Assembly: GCA_002841375.1 (NCBI GenBank)
Contig: PGZO01000009.1
Span: forward strand, 60,918 to 124,917
Source: Firmicutes bacterium HGW-Firmicutes-7
GTDB taxonomy: Bacteria; Bacillota; Clostridia; Lachnospirales; Vallitaleaceae
Direction of reading: 5' to 3'
DNA length: 64,000 bases
Each line of letters starts with the position of its first letter. Position 1 is the first letter of the stretch. Shown here piece by piece: positions 44,484 through 52,801 of this stretch. The translations under genes were made by a program, and so were the position numbers. The notes beneath the pieces were generated by a model, which saw only the letters and a program-made list of their open reading frames with translations, had not been told where the DNA came from and searched no databases.

Positions 44484-45803
44484 ATGGATATGTTTGATAT
44501 AGTTCGAGAAAGAACATTAGAAAAAGAAGCGCCACTGGCTGCTAGGATGCGCCCAGAAGCTATAGAAGAGGTTGTAGGGCAGGAACATATCGTTGGAAAG
44601 GACAAGCTTTTATATAGAGCCATAAAAGCCGATCAATTAGGATCAATAATTTTTTATGGACCGCCAGGAACAGGTAAAACGACACTAGCTCGAGTAATTG
44701 CAAACACAACAAAGTCTTCTTTTGTTCAACTAAATGCGACCATAGCTGGAAAAAAGGACATTCAAGCAGTTGTTGAGAAAGCAAAAGATACGCTAGGTAT
44801 GTCAATGAAGCGAACCATTTTATTTATTGATGAAATTCATCGATTTAACAAGGCACAACAAGATGCGCTTCTCCCGCATGTAGAAGATGGTACGATAATA
44901 TTAATAGGAGCAACAACAGAAAATCCTTATTTTGAAGTGAATAGAGCGCTTGTATCTCGTTCTAGAATATTTCAACTTAATCCATTAGATAAAGAAGCTA
45001 TTAAAATTTTAATAACCAGAGCTTTAAATGAAGATAGAGGTTTAAAAAAATACAATGCCAAACTAACAGATGAAGCGCTTGATTTTTTATCAGATATTGC
45101 AGATGGAGATGCTAGGGCAGCGCTTAATGCAATAGAGTTAGGTGTGCTTACTACCCAAGCTGATGAAAAAGGAGAAATTGTAATCACTGTATCTGTTGCA
45201 GAAGAATGCATACAAAAAAGAGCAATTAAGTACGATAAGGACGGAGACAATCATTATGATGTTATTTCAGCTTTTATAAAAAGTATGAGAGGCTCTGATC
45301 CTGATGCAGCTATTTATTACCTTGCCAGGATGATATACGCTGGGGAAGATCCAAAGTTTATTGCAAGAAGAATTGTGATTTGTGCGTCTGAAGACGTAGG
45401 GAATGCTGATCCTAGAGCGTTACAACTTGCGGTATCAGCTGCTTTAGCGGTGGATTTTATTGGGTTACCGGAAGGAAGAATTATTTTAGCACAGGCGGTA
45501 GCCTATGTTGCATGTGCACCAAAGAGTAATGCGGCCATCATTTCAATTGACCAAGCTACTCAAGATGTGAAAAATATCCAAATCGGAAGTGTTCCAGCCT
45601 ATTTAAAAGATGCACATTATGGCGCTGCGAAGGAATTAGGAAATGGGATAGGTTATAAGTATGCGCATAATTATAAAAATCATTACGTTAAACAACAATA
45701 TTTACCTGATGAACTAAAAGATAGTCAGTATTATGTTCTATCGGATCAAGGATATGAAAAAAAGCTTAAGAATTGGTTGGAATTTCTAAAAGAAAATAAT
45801 TAA
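44484..45803 (+). CDS. rarA: Replication-associated recombination protein A (AAA+ ATPase)
   Basis: 439-residue RarA/MgsA homologue; ATG 44484 after GCGAGGA is preferred to GTG 44466. The N-terminus PLAARMRPEAIEEVVGQEHIVG is typical. Walker A is GPPGTGKTTLARVIA, Walker B LFIDEIHRFNKAQQDALLPHVE, sensor 1 GATTENPYFEVN, and the C-terminal tetramerisation part contains KSMRGSDPDAAIYYLARMIYAGEDP. The protein acts at stalled replication forks. A TATAAT at 44437-44442 probably belongs to its promoter. Divergent from the SNF2 helicase gene. Confidence 0.93.
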   Translation: MDMFDIVRERTLEKEAPLAARMRPEAIEEVVGQEHIVGKDKLLYRAIKADQLGSIIFYGPPGTGKTTLARVIANTTKSSFVQLNATIAGKKDIQAVVEKAKDTLGMSMKRTILFIDEIHRFNKAQQDALLPHVEDGTIILIGATTENPYFEVNRALVSRSRIFQLNPLDKEAIKILITRALNEDRGLKKYNAKLTDEALDFLSDIADGDARAALNAIELGVLTTQADEKGEIVITVSVAEECIQKRAIKYDKDGDNHYDVISAFIKSMRGSDPDAAIYYLARMIYAGEDPKFIARRIVICASEDVGNADPRALQLAVSAALAVDFIGLPEGRIILAQAVAYVACAPKSNAAIISIDQATQDVKNIQIGSVPAYLKDAHYGAAKELGNGIGYKYAHNYKNHYVKQQYLPDELKDSQYYVLSDQGYEKKLKNWLEFLKENN

Positions 45804-45810
45804 GCGAGGA

Positions 45811-46047
45811 TTATTCCTCGCTTTTATCATTTGAATCAGCGTTGTCTAGATCTATATCTGATTTTACATATCTATGAAATTTTAATAAAAAGAAAAGAAC
45901 TACTGAAAAAAAAGTATTAAAGGCTAGGGAAGAAAGTGAAGCTACAAGGTTTCCCGTTAAAGCAAAGTAAATAGAAAGTGCAAAAATAAAAATAATGAAC
46001 AGTATTAAAAGTAGTGCGGAAAATTGTTTGATTTTCGCTTTTGTCAT
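45811..46047 (-). CDS. Small two-helix membrane protein
   Basis: 78 residues, unrecognised. Two hydrophobic segments (about 10-34 and 40-58: FSALLLILFIIFIFALSIYF and AFNTFFSVVLFFLLKF), a short basic N-terminus and an acidic C-terminal tail (SDIDLDNADSNDKSEE). GAGGTGATTAAC precedes ATG, and a consensus promoter lies 38 nt upstream of it. Convergent with rarA, 7 nt apart. Confidence 0.7.
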   Translation of the reverse strand: MTKAKIKQFSALLLILFIIFIFALSIYFALTGNLVASLSSLAFNTFFSVVLFFLLKFHRYVKSDIDLDNADSNDKSEE

Positions 46048-46084
46048 ATGTTAATCACCTCGTATTAGTTTGTCTATTAACCTA

Positions 46085-46113
46085 ATACTATAGATATCAT
46101 TTGCTAATGTCAA
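46085..46113 (-). promoter_or_regulatory. Promoter of the small membrane protein gene
   Basis: Minus strand: TTGACA (46113-46108), 17-nt spacer, TAGTAT (46090-46085). Confidence 0.65.
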
Positions 46114-46138
46114 CATAATAATAAGCTAAGAGAATTTG

Positions 46139-46173
46139 AAAAAGTCTATGGACGGGGAACCATAGACTTTTTT
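46139..46173. terminator. Bidirectional hairpin insulating divergent genes
   Basis: AAAAGTCTATGG / CCATAGACTTTT with an 8-nt loop, T-run on both strands. It follows no plus-strand gene: upstream is the divergent promoter region. It may insulate the subtilase gene or end a short unrecognised transcript. Confidence 0.6.
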
Positions 46174-46328
46174 GGATATATTACTTATTGGGAGGATAGT
46201 TAGTAATAGTAATATAGATTTATTATTGGCAATAATTGAAAAAATATACAATCTATGAATAAATTTTTATTTATTTTTCCGCCTTGTATAGCATAAAAAT
46301 ATAAAAAGCAAAGAAAAATTGAGGATAT

Positions 46329-49300
46329 ATGGCCAATCAAAAAATTGGAAATCAATTAAATTTATCACTAAGCTTGCCAGAAGAAGAAAGAGAAAAATCT
46401 GCTTTTTTAACGACTGGTTACAATGAATTAACAAACACCTGGGAGCTTATTGTTAAATACAATGGAGACCTAACCGTTTTACAGGATGATGTGATTTCTG
46501 TAGATAAGCTTACTAGTCAATACGCAATATTGGTTGTTCCTGAACAAAATATTAGTAAGATAGCAAACTATAGTCAAATTGAGTTTATTGAAAACGCTAA
46601 AAGATTAGAGTTAGAATTAGAGGAAAGTAAAAGAGCTGCGTGTATTACGCCAGTACAAATAGGATATCCAAATCTATCGGGGCAAGGGGTATTGCTAGGC
46701 ATTATTGACTCGGGTATTGACTATAGGCATCCAGATTTTATTAATGAAGACGGAACAACTAGGATTGTTAGTATTTTGCAAATTAATGATCCAACAAATC
46801 TTGATCTTCCAAATGTAGAATATACAAGGGAGCAAATAAATGAGGCATTGAGACAACCTACAGAAGAAGAAGCACTTTTAATCGTACCTAGTATTGATGT
46901 AATTGGACATGGTACGCATGTTGCAGGAATTGCTGGAGGAAACGGTCGTGGAAGCAATGGGCGATATCGGGGTGTTGCTTATGAGAGTGAATTTATTATT
47001 GTTCAGTTAAGCCAAACAGCGAATGAACCTTTTGCAAAAACAACTGAGTTAATGAAAGGTATTGCATATGTTGTTAATACTGCCCAAGAACTTAATAGAC
47101 CTGTTGCAATAAATATTAGCTATGGAAATAATTATGGCTCCCATGATGGTAGTTCATTAGTAGAAACTTATATTGATGAGATGAGTAATGTATGGAAAAA
47201 TGTCATTGTCGTAGGTTCTGGAAATGAAGGTGCAGCAGCACATCATTATGAAAATACGATAAGTGAAAATGAAACACAAGTAGTAGAAATTGCAGTATCA
47301 AATTTAGAGAGGGACGTGTATATACAGCTATGGAAGTCATATAGTGATGATTTCCTAATTGAGATTGAGGCACCTAATGGTCAAAAATCTGGATTTATTA
47401 AGCCTACATTAGGGACACAGCAGTTTACATTAATGCAAACGAAGGTTGCAGTTTTTTTTGGTGAACCCTCTCCTTATAACAATGATCAAGAAATTTATTT
47501 TGAACTGATACCAATTGAGGAATTCATTAATGAAGGGACATGGAAAATAAATGTTCAAGGAGAGAAAATAGTTCGGGGTACCTATAACTTATGGTTGCCA
47601 ACTTCTTCAAAACTAAACATATACACCCGGTTTTTGCAACCACAAGCAAACATAACGCTAACGGTACCCTCAACAGCAACGAAAGTCATTACTGTAGGTG
47701 GGTATAACCAAGAGACGAATAGTATTGCAAGTTTTTCTGGAAGAGGATACACAAGGGAGATTAACCTTATTAAACCTAATCTAGTTGCACCTGCAATTAA
47801 TATTATGTCAGCTATTCCAGGGGGAGGGTATGATGTCCAAAGTGGCACGAGTATGGCAACACCATTTGTAACTGGTGCATCAGCGCTTCTTATGCAATGG
47901 GGAATTGTTCAAGGCAATGATCCGTTTTTATATGGTGAAAAAGTAAAGGCATATTTGCAAAAAAGTGCAAGTAGAGAGGAAGGTCGTAGAAGTTATCCGA
48001 ACCCCGAGTGGGGATATGGGTCCTTGTGTCTAGCGAATGTTTTTGAAAATCCTATAAGTACTTCTACATTAAATGACTTATCAATAAATAAAAATCTAAT
48101 TAATATAAATACAGTAAATGCAGGTATATCAAATTTAAATACACCTAGTGAAGATGTGAAAAGTACTAATTCATTTGATACGAATGAAAACAATCATTAT
48201 CAAATAAAATCTTCAACGATTAGTACCATTGGAACAAATTGTAATGAGGCGATAATATCGGATGATTATATTGACTTAATAATTGAATATTCCGATACGT
48301 TAGACGAAGTTATTAATCGCTACAATCCTGATTGTATTCAGGTACTGGACGATCAATTCGCAGTACTACATATTAGAGTTGAGAATTGTGAAGAACAAAT
48401 AAAGAGAGAGGGGTATGGATTCAGAAGCTTATTTCCAGCATTAATTGGCCCATATGGCAAAGCTGCATTAAGTAAATCTGGTATTTTAACTTTCCACAAT
48501 CAACCCTATGTACCACTTCGAGGGCAAGATACTTTAATTGGTATTGTGGATTCGGGTATTGACTATACACATGAAGTCTTTACCTATGAAGACAACACTA
48601 CGAAGATATTATATTTATGGGATCAGACGATACAAGGAAATCCACCTGCGAACTTTGGATATGGGACTGAATATACAAGTGAAGAGATTAACCAAGCCTT
48701 AAATGCTAGTGATCCTCTTGAAGTTGTTCCATCAACAGATACTTCTGGGCACGGTACTTTTCTTGCAGGGATTGCAGCAGGAAGAGAAAATCAACAAGCT
48801 GATTTTATAGGTGCAGCGCCTGATGCTGATTTATTAGTTGTAAAGTTAAAGCAAGCCAAGCAATGCTTAAAAGATTATTATCTTGTAAATAATGAGGAGA
48901 TAGATGTTTATCAAAGTTCAGATTTAATTCTTGGCGTTAAATATCTTGCGGAAAAAAGCGTAGAATTAGGAAGGCCTATTTCCATTATAGTTGGGCTTGG
49001 AAGTAATGCTGGCTCCCATGATGGCAGTTCTATGACCGAGAACTTTTTGCTTAACGTAGCACAAAGAAGGGGAAATGTCGTTACGGTAGCGGCTGGTAAT
49101 GAAGCAAACACAGGTCATCATTATTATAATTTTTTTCAAGAGAATGAAGCCAGTAAGAATGTTGAAATCAATGTTGCAAATAATGAAGAGGGATTTGTTT
49201 TAAATATTTGGAATCATGCCCCAGATAAAATGTCCATTGCTATAACCTCTCCAACAGGAGAATACATTGATAGAATTCCAGCGAGAATTGGGCAAGTTCA

Positions 49301-49931
49301 AGATATAAGATTGGTTCTTGAGGAGACGACGATTTATATAGAGTACCAGTTATTTGAAGAAAGAACTGGAGATCAAAGGATCATAGTAAGAATGGAAAGA
49401 CCTACAGAAGGCATATGGACAATTACAATATTTGGAGATTTGATAGTAGATGGTAGAGTAGATGTTTGGTTGCCTAGAGAAGGCTTTATAAAAGAGCAAA
49501 CCGTTTTTCTAGTACCAGATCCATATATAACCGTCACCTTTCCAGCAAACTCTATTGGAACTTTGACTGTAGGCGCTTATAATCATCAAAGTGGTAGTTT
49601 GTATCTTCCTTCTGGAAGAGGCTTAACTAGAGATGTTGAATTAAAACCGGATTTGGTTGCACCTGGCGTAAATGTTATAGGTCCGTTACCGAATAATCGT
49701 TTTGGGACGATGACTGGAACAAGTGTAGGTGCTGCTATGGCGGCAGGAGCGGGAGCACTGTTGCTAGAATGGGGTATCGTACTTAGAAATGATACGAATA
49801 TGTATACGGAAAAAGTGCTAAATTACTTAATTAGAGGCGCTACAAGAAAAGAAAGCCTTAGCTATCCAAATAGAGAATGGGGGTATGGAGAGCTGAACTT
49901 ACTCGGAACTTTTGAATCATTAAGAGGATAG
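46329..49931 (+). CDS. Tandem S8 subtilisin-like protease (Csp-like)
   Basis: 1200-residue fusion of two subtilase units without a signal peptide, each with an N-terminal prodomain-like part. GAGGATAT precedes ATG. Unit 1 triad: Asp127 (DSGIDYRHPDF), His194 (GHGTHVAGIAGG), Ser508 (GTSMATPFVTG). Unit 2 triad: Asp741 (DSGIDYTHEVF), His808 (GHGTFLAGIAAG), Ser1132 (GTSVGAAMAAGAG). An Asn/Thr-rich linker (about 565-630) joins them. The long insert between His and Ser is typical of clostridial Csp-type subtilases, which cleave pro-SleC in spore germination; C. difficile also has a fused CspBA, but there the CspA part is inactive. Here both triads are intact by eye. Confidence 0.85.
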   Translation: MANQKIGNQLNLSLSLPEEEREKSAFLTTGYNELTNTWELIVKYNGDLTVLQDDVISVDKLTSQYAILVVPEQNISKIANYSQIEFIENAKRLELELEESKRAACITPVQIGYPNLSGQGVLLGIIDSGIDYRHPDFINEDGTTRIVSILQINDPTNLDLPNVEYTREQINEALRQPTEEEALLIVPSIDVIGHGTHVAGIAGGNGRGSNGRYRGVAYESEFIIVQLSQTANEPFAKTTELMKGIAYVVNTAQELNRPVAINISYGNNYGSHDGSSLVETYIDEMSNVWKNVIVVGSGNEGAAAHHYENTISENETQVVEIAVSNLERDVYIQLWKSYSDDFLIEIEAPNGQKSGFIKPTLGTQQFTLMQTKVAVFFGEPSPYNNDQEIYFELIPIEEFINEGTWKINVQGEKIVRGTYNLWLPTSSKLNIYTRFLQPQANITLTVPSTATKVITVGGYNQETNSIASFSGRGYTREINLIKPNLVAPAINIMSAIPGGGYDVQSGTSMATPFVTGASALLMQWGIVQGNDPFLYGEKVKAYLQKSASREEGRRSYPNPEWGYGSLCLANVFENPISTSTLNDLSINKNLININTVNAGISNLNTPSEDVKSTNSFDTNENNHYQIKSSTISTIGTNCNEAIISDDYIDLIIEYSDTLDEVINRYNPDCIQVLDDQFAVLHIRVENCEEQIKREGYGFRSLFPALIGPYGKAALSKSGILTFHNQPYVPLRGQDTLIGIVDSGIDYTHEVFTYEDNTTKILYLWDQTIQGNPPANFGYGTEYTSEEINQALNASDPLEVVPSTDTSGHGTFLAGIAAGRENQQADFIGAAPDADLLVVKLKQAKQCLKDYYLVNNEEIDVYQSSDLILGVKYLAEKSVELGRPISIIVGLGSNAGSHDGSSMTENFLLNVAQRRGNVVTVAAGNEANTGHHYYNFFQENEASKNVEINVANNEEGFVLNIWNHAPDKMSIAITSPTGEYIDRIPARIGQVQDIRLVLEETTIYIEYQLFEERTGDQRIIVRMERPTEGIWTITIFGDLIVDGRVDVWLPREGFIKEQTVFLVPDPYITVTFPANSIGTLTVGAYNHQSGSLYLPSGRGLTRDVELKPDLVAPGVNVIGPLPNNRFGTMTGTSVGAAMAAGAGALLLEWGIVLRNDTNMYTEKVLNYLIRGATRKESLSYPNREWGYGELNLLGTFESLRG

Positions 49932-50057
49932 ATTTTAAGGAAGCCATTGGCTTCCATTTTTTTATTTAAAGGGAAAGTTCTGGTTGATTTTGTAACAGGA
50001 TTTGTTGTATAAATTTTTAAAATGATTTATAATGGATAGAAATGAAATGGAGGAAAA

Positions 50058-51314
50058 ATGATGAAGAAGGTAAGAGTGGCAATTTTAATTCTGGCATGTG
50101 CGCTTGCCTTTACAAGCTGTAAGCCTTCAGAGAAAGAGACATTGAACGAGGAAGCTTATCAATTATATTTATTGAAAGATTTTAATGGAGCAATTCAAAG
50201 CTATACAAAAGCCATTGATAGCTATCCGGATTATTCTGATTTCTATACAAACCGAGGGATGTCCTATCATGAAATTGGTGAGAATGAACTTGCAATAAAA
50301 GATTTAGATAAAGCAATTGAACTTGATTCAAAAAGTCCAGAGGCTTATAGTAGTAGAGGGTATGTTAACTTAATCCAAGGTTATAATAATTCAGCCTTAG
50401 AGGATTTAAACAAAGCACTGGATTTAAAAAAAAGATTTGAATCTAAAGATGGTCTAATGTTAACCTATTTAAATATGGGAACGTTGAAAAGTGTCTTGGG
50501 AAATAAAAATGATGCACTAGAATGGTATGATAAAGCTATAAATTTAGGTAATGATGATCCTGGAGTATATAATGCAAAAGGAATGGTGCTTATCGATTTG
50601 GAACGATGTGATGACGCATTAAACTGTTTTAATAGTGCGCTAGAAGCAGATCCAAACTTTGCATATGCATTCAGTAATCGTGCGAGTGTTTACTTTATAC
50701 AAGGAAAATTAGACATTGCAATGGCAGATATATCTACAGCATTACGAATTGAAAGTAATGTTCCCCAGTTTTATATTATCCAAGGACAAATTTTAAGTGC
50801 ACTAGATAATTCAGAAGAGGCGATCAAGGTGTATTCAGCAGCAATATCTATTTGGCCAGGATATGCAGAAGCGTATTTTCAACGTGGTAATGAATATTTT
50901 AAAAATGAAAAATTTACGGATGCAATTTTTGACTTCACTTTCGCGAAGGATTATGGTTTAAATGAAGGGTACAAAGGCTTAGGAAAGGCATTTAGAAAAA
51001 TTGGACAAAATGAAGATGCCATCGTAAGCTTTAGTAAGTACTTAGACGTAGCAGGAGATGACACCAATATTTACATGGAGCTTGGAATAACCTATAAAGA
51101 AATCAAAGCTTATGAGAAAGCTTTATCAACCTTTGATCGTGTAATTACACTTACGAAAGATTTTGCTGAGCCATACATTCTAAAGGGATTGACCTACGAA
51201 GAAATGGGAAAATATCATGAAGCAATTAATATGTTTAATAAGGCAATTGAACTTGAGCCTGACAATCAAATGCCAAAGGACAAAATCAAATATATACAAG
51301 AAACATTTCAATAA
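50058..51314 (+). CDS. TPR-repeat lipoprotein
   Basis: 418 residues. Lipoprotein signal (MMKKVRVAILILACALAFTSC, lipobox FTSC at about residue 21), then roughly ten tetratricopeptide repeats to the end (for example YTNRGMSYHEIGENELAIKD and YFQRGNEYFKNEKFTDAIFD, and FNKAIELEPDNQ last). GGAGG precedes two consecutive ATG codons; the second (50061) is equally possible. Expected role: extracytoplasmic scaffold for protein complexes; partner unknown. Lies between the subtilase and hflX. Confidence 0.88.
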   Translation: MMKKVRVAILILACALAFTSCKPSEKETLNEEAYQLYLLKDFNGAIQSYTKAIDSYPDYSDFYTNRGMSYHEIGENELAIKDLDKAIELDSKSPEAYSSRGYVNLIQGYNNSALEDLNKALDLKKRFESKDGLMLTYLNMGTLKSVLGNKNDALEWYDKAINLGNDDPGVYNAKGMVLIDLERCDDALNCFNSALEADPNFAYAFSNRASVYFIQGKLDIAMADISTALRIESNVPQFYIIQGQILSALDNSEEAIKVYSAAISIWPGYAEAYFQRGNEYFKNEKFTDAIFDFTFAKDYGLNEGYKGLGKAFRKIGQNEDAIVSFSKYLDVAGDDTNIYMELGITYKEIKAYEKALSTFDRVITLTKDFAEPYILKGLTYEEMGKYHEAINMFNKAIELEPDNQMPKDKIKYIQETFQ

Positions 51315-51372
51315 AGGATATTATTTTTATTCCAAACCGATAATATAGTTAGGAGTGAGATAGGAGGTTATT

Positions 51373-52635
51373 ATGACAGAAGAAGTATTGCGAAAAATTG
51401 AAGAGCGCGTTATTTTAGTTGCAATATCTATGCAAAGGCAAGAAGCAGAAACACGGGCATCCATAGAAGAATTAGAAGACCTAGTTAAAACAGCTGGTGC
51501 AATTACCGTTGGCGTCGTAATTCAAAATAGAGACAAGTTTCATCCAGGTACTTATATTGGAAAAGGTAAGATTGATGAAATTAAGCAAGAGCTTGAAGAA
51601 AAAAATGCAACAGGTATTATTTGTGATGATGAACTATCACCTGCGCAGCTTCGAAACCTTGAAAGCGAATTAGATACAAAAGTAATAGATAGAACCATAT
51701 TGATTTTAGATATTTTTGCAAAGCATGCCCATACAAAAGAAGGCAAGTTACAAGTTGAGTTGGCACAGCTAAGGTTTACCTTATCAAGGCTCTCAGGTTT
51801 AGGCGCAAGCCTATCTAAGTTAGGTGGGGGCATTGGAACAAGAGGTCCTGGTGAGAAAAAATTGGAAATGGATCGAAGATATATTAGAGATCGAATTAGC
51901 ATATTAAAAGATGAATTAGAGGAAATGAAAAGGCATCGAGATATGTTGCGAGAAGGTAGAAAGAAACTTGGAAAGCCTATGATTGCGATTGTAGGATACA
52001 CGAATGCTGGGAAGTCAACAATATTAAACCAATTAACTGATGCTGGGGTACTTCAAGAGGACAAGCTTTTTGCTACCTTAGACCCAACAACAAGAAATCT
52101 TAGCTTGCCAGATGGTAAGGAGGTTATGTTGACAGACACAGTTGGATTTGTCAGGAAGCTGCCTCATCATTTGATACAAGCATTTAAGTCTACACTTGAA
52201 GAAGCCACATTTGCTGATATTTTGCTTCATGTAGTTGATAGCTCTAGTCCGCAAGCTGAACGCCATATTGAAGTGGTATATGAAACTTTAGAAAAGCTCG
52301 GGGCAGGTGATAAGCTAGTATTAACAGTATTTAATAAAATTGATAAGGAAGGTGCAGATACCTCTCTTAAAGATTTGAAGGCTTTTAAAACTGTTAATAT
52401 GTCAGCAATTAGTAGCATAGGGTTTGATCAAATGTTGAAAATATTAGAGGACAAATTACAAGAGGATAAAGTTTTAATTAAGACAATAATACCTTACGAC
52501 CAAGGAAGTACACTTCAAGCAATTCGTGTATATGGTCAAATATTGAAAGAGACTTATGAGAATGATGGGACTTATATTGAAGCATACGTTGATTCCTTTC
52601 TTCTTAGTAAATATAAGATTTCAGACAATAAATGA
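51373..52635 (+). CDS. hflX: Ribosome-associated GTPase HflX
   Basis: 420-residue HflX. The N-terminal domain has the HflX pattern (VGVVIQNRDKFHPGTYIGKGKIDEI, in parts: PGTYIGKGK; RTILILDIFAKHAHTKEGKLQVELAQL in parts: DIFAKHAHTKEGK). A glycine-rich linker (LGGGIGTRGPGEKKLEMDRR) is followed by the G domain with P-loop GYTNAGKST (about 208-216), switch region TLDPTTRNLSLPDG, DTVGFVRKLPHHLIQAF and FNKIDK. HflX binds ribosomes, splits stalled ones and is linked to stress. AGGAGG precedes ATG. Confidence 0.93.
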   Translation: MTEEVLRKIEERVILVAISMQRQEAETRASIEELEDLVKTAGAITVGVVIQNRDKFHPGTYIGKGKIDEIKQELEEKNATGIICDDELSPAQLRNLESELDTKVIDRTILILDIFAKHAHTKEGKLQVELAQLRFTLSRLSGLGASLSKLGGGIGTRGPGEKKLEMDRRYIRDRISILKDELEEMKRHRDMLREGRKKLGKPMIAIVGYTNAGKSTILNQLTDAGVLQEDKLFATLDPTTRNLSLPDGKEVMLTDTVGFVRKLPHHLIQAFKSTLEEATFADILLHVVDSSSPQAERHIEVVYETLEKLGAGDKLVLTVFNKIDKEGADTSLKDLKAFKTVNMSAISSIGFDQMLKILEDKLQEDKVLIKTIIPYDQGSTLQAIRVYGQILKETYENDGTYIEAYVDSFLLSKYKISDNK

Positions 52636-52664
52636 AAAATATATAGGACAAAAAGACTAATTTG

Positions 52665-52721
52665 AAAAACACTATATATTGTGGTTATTTTGTAAAAGGG
52701 CCACAGTATATGGTGTTTTTT
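52665..52721 (+). terminator. Terminator-like hairpin of hflX built from the two NrdR boxes
   Basis: AAAACACTATATATTGTGG (52666-52684) pairs with CCACAGTATATGGTGTTTT (52701-52719) through about 19 bp with a few G-U pairs and a 16-nt loop, followed by more T. It would fold as a terminator for hflX while the DNA carries two NrdR boxes. Confidence 0.6.
52669..52716 (+). promoter_or_regulatory. Pair of NrdR boxes upstream of nrdD
   Basis: Box 1 ACACTATATATTGTGG (52669-52684) and box 2 CCACAGTATATGGTGT (52701-52716) fit the known NrdR consensus acaCwAtATaTwGtgt (15 and about 13 of 16). They are separated by 16 nt, the usual spacing for paired NrdR boxes. They lie just upstream of the nrdD promoter, so NrdR repression by dATP/ATP sensing is expected. 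No nrdR gene is in the window. Confidence 0.75.
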
Positions 52722-52723
52722 GG

Positions 52724-52753
52724 TTGACTTAGGACGTGCAGATGTGATATATT
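52724..52753 (+). promoter_or_regulatory. nrdD promoter
   Basis: TTGACT (52724-52729), 18-nt spacer, TATATT (52748-52753), 49 nt before the ATG; the small inverted repeat ATTCTC-AA-GAGAAT lies in the leader. Confidence 0.6.
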
Positions 52754-52801
52754 ATTCTCAAGAGAATTCACATATGGAAGGTATTGGAAGGAGAACAAAT
52801 T

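Noticed and set aside
46139..46173. Riboswitch or T-box leader of the subtilase gene
   Set aside because: There is only one simple hairpin and none of the conserved T-box or riboswitch motifs.
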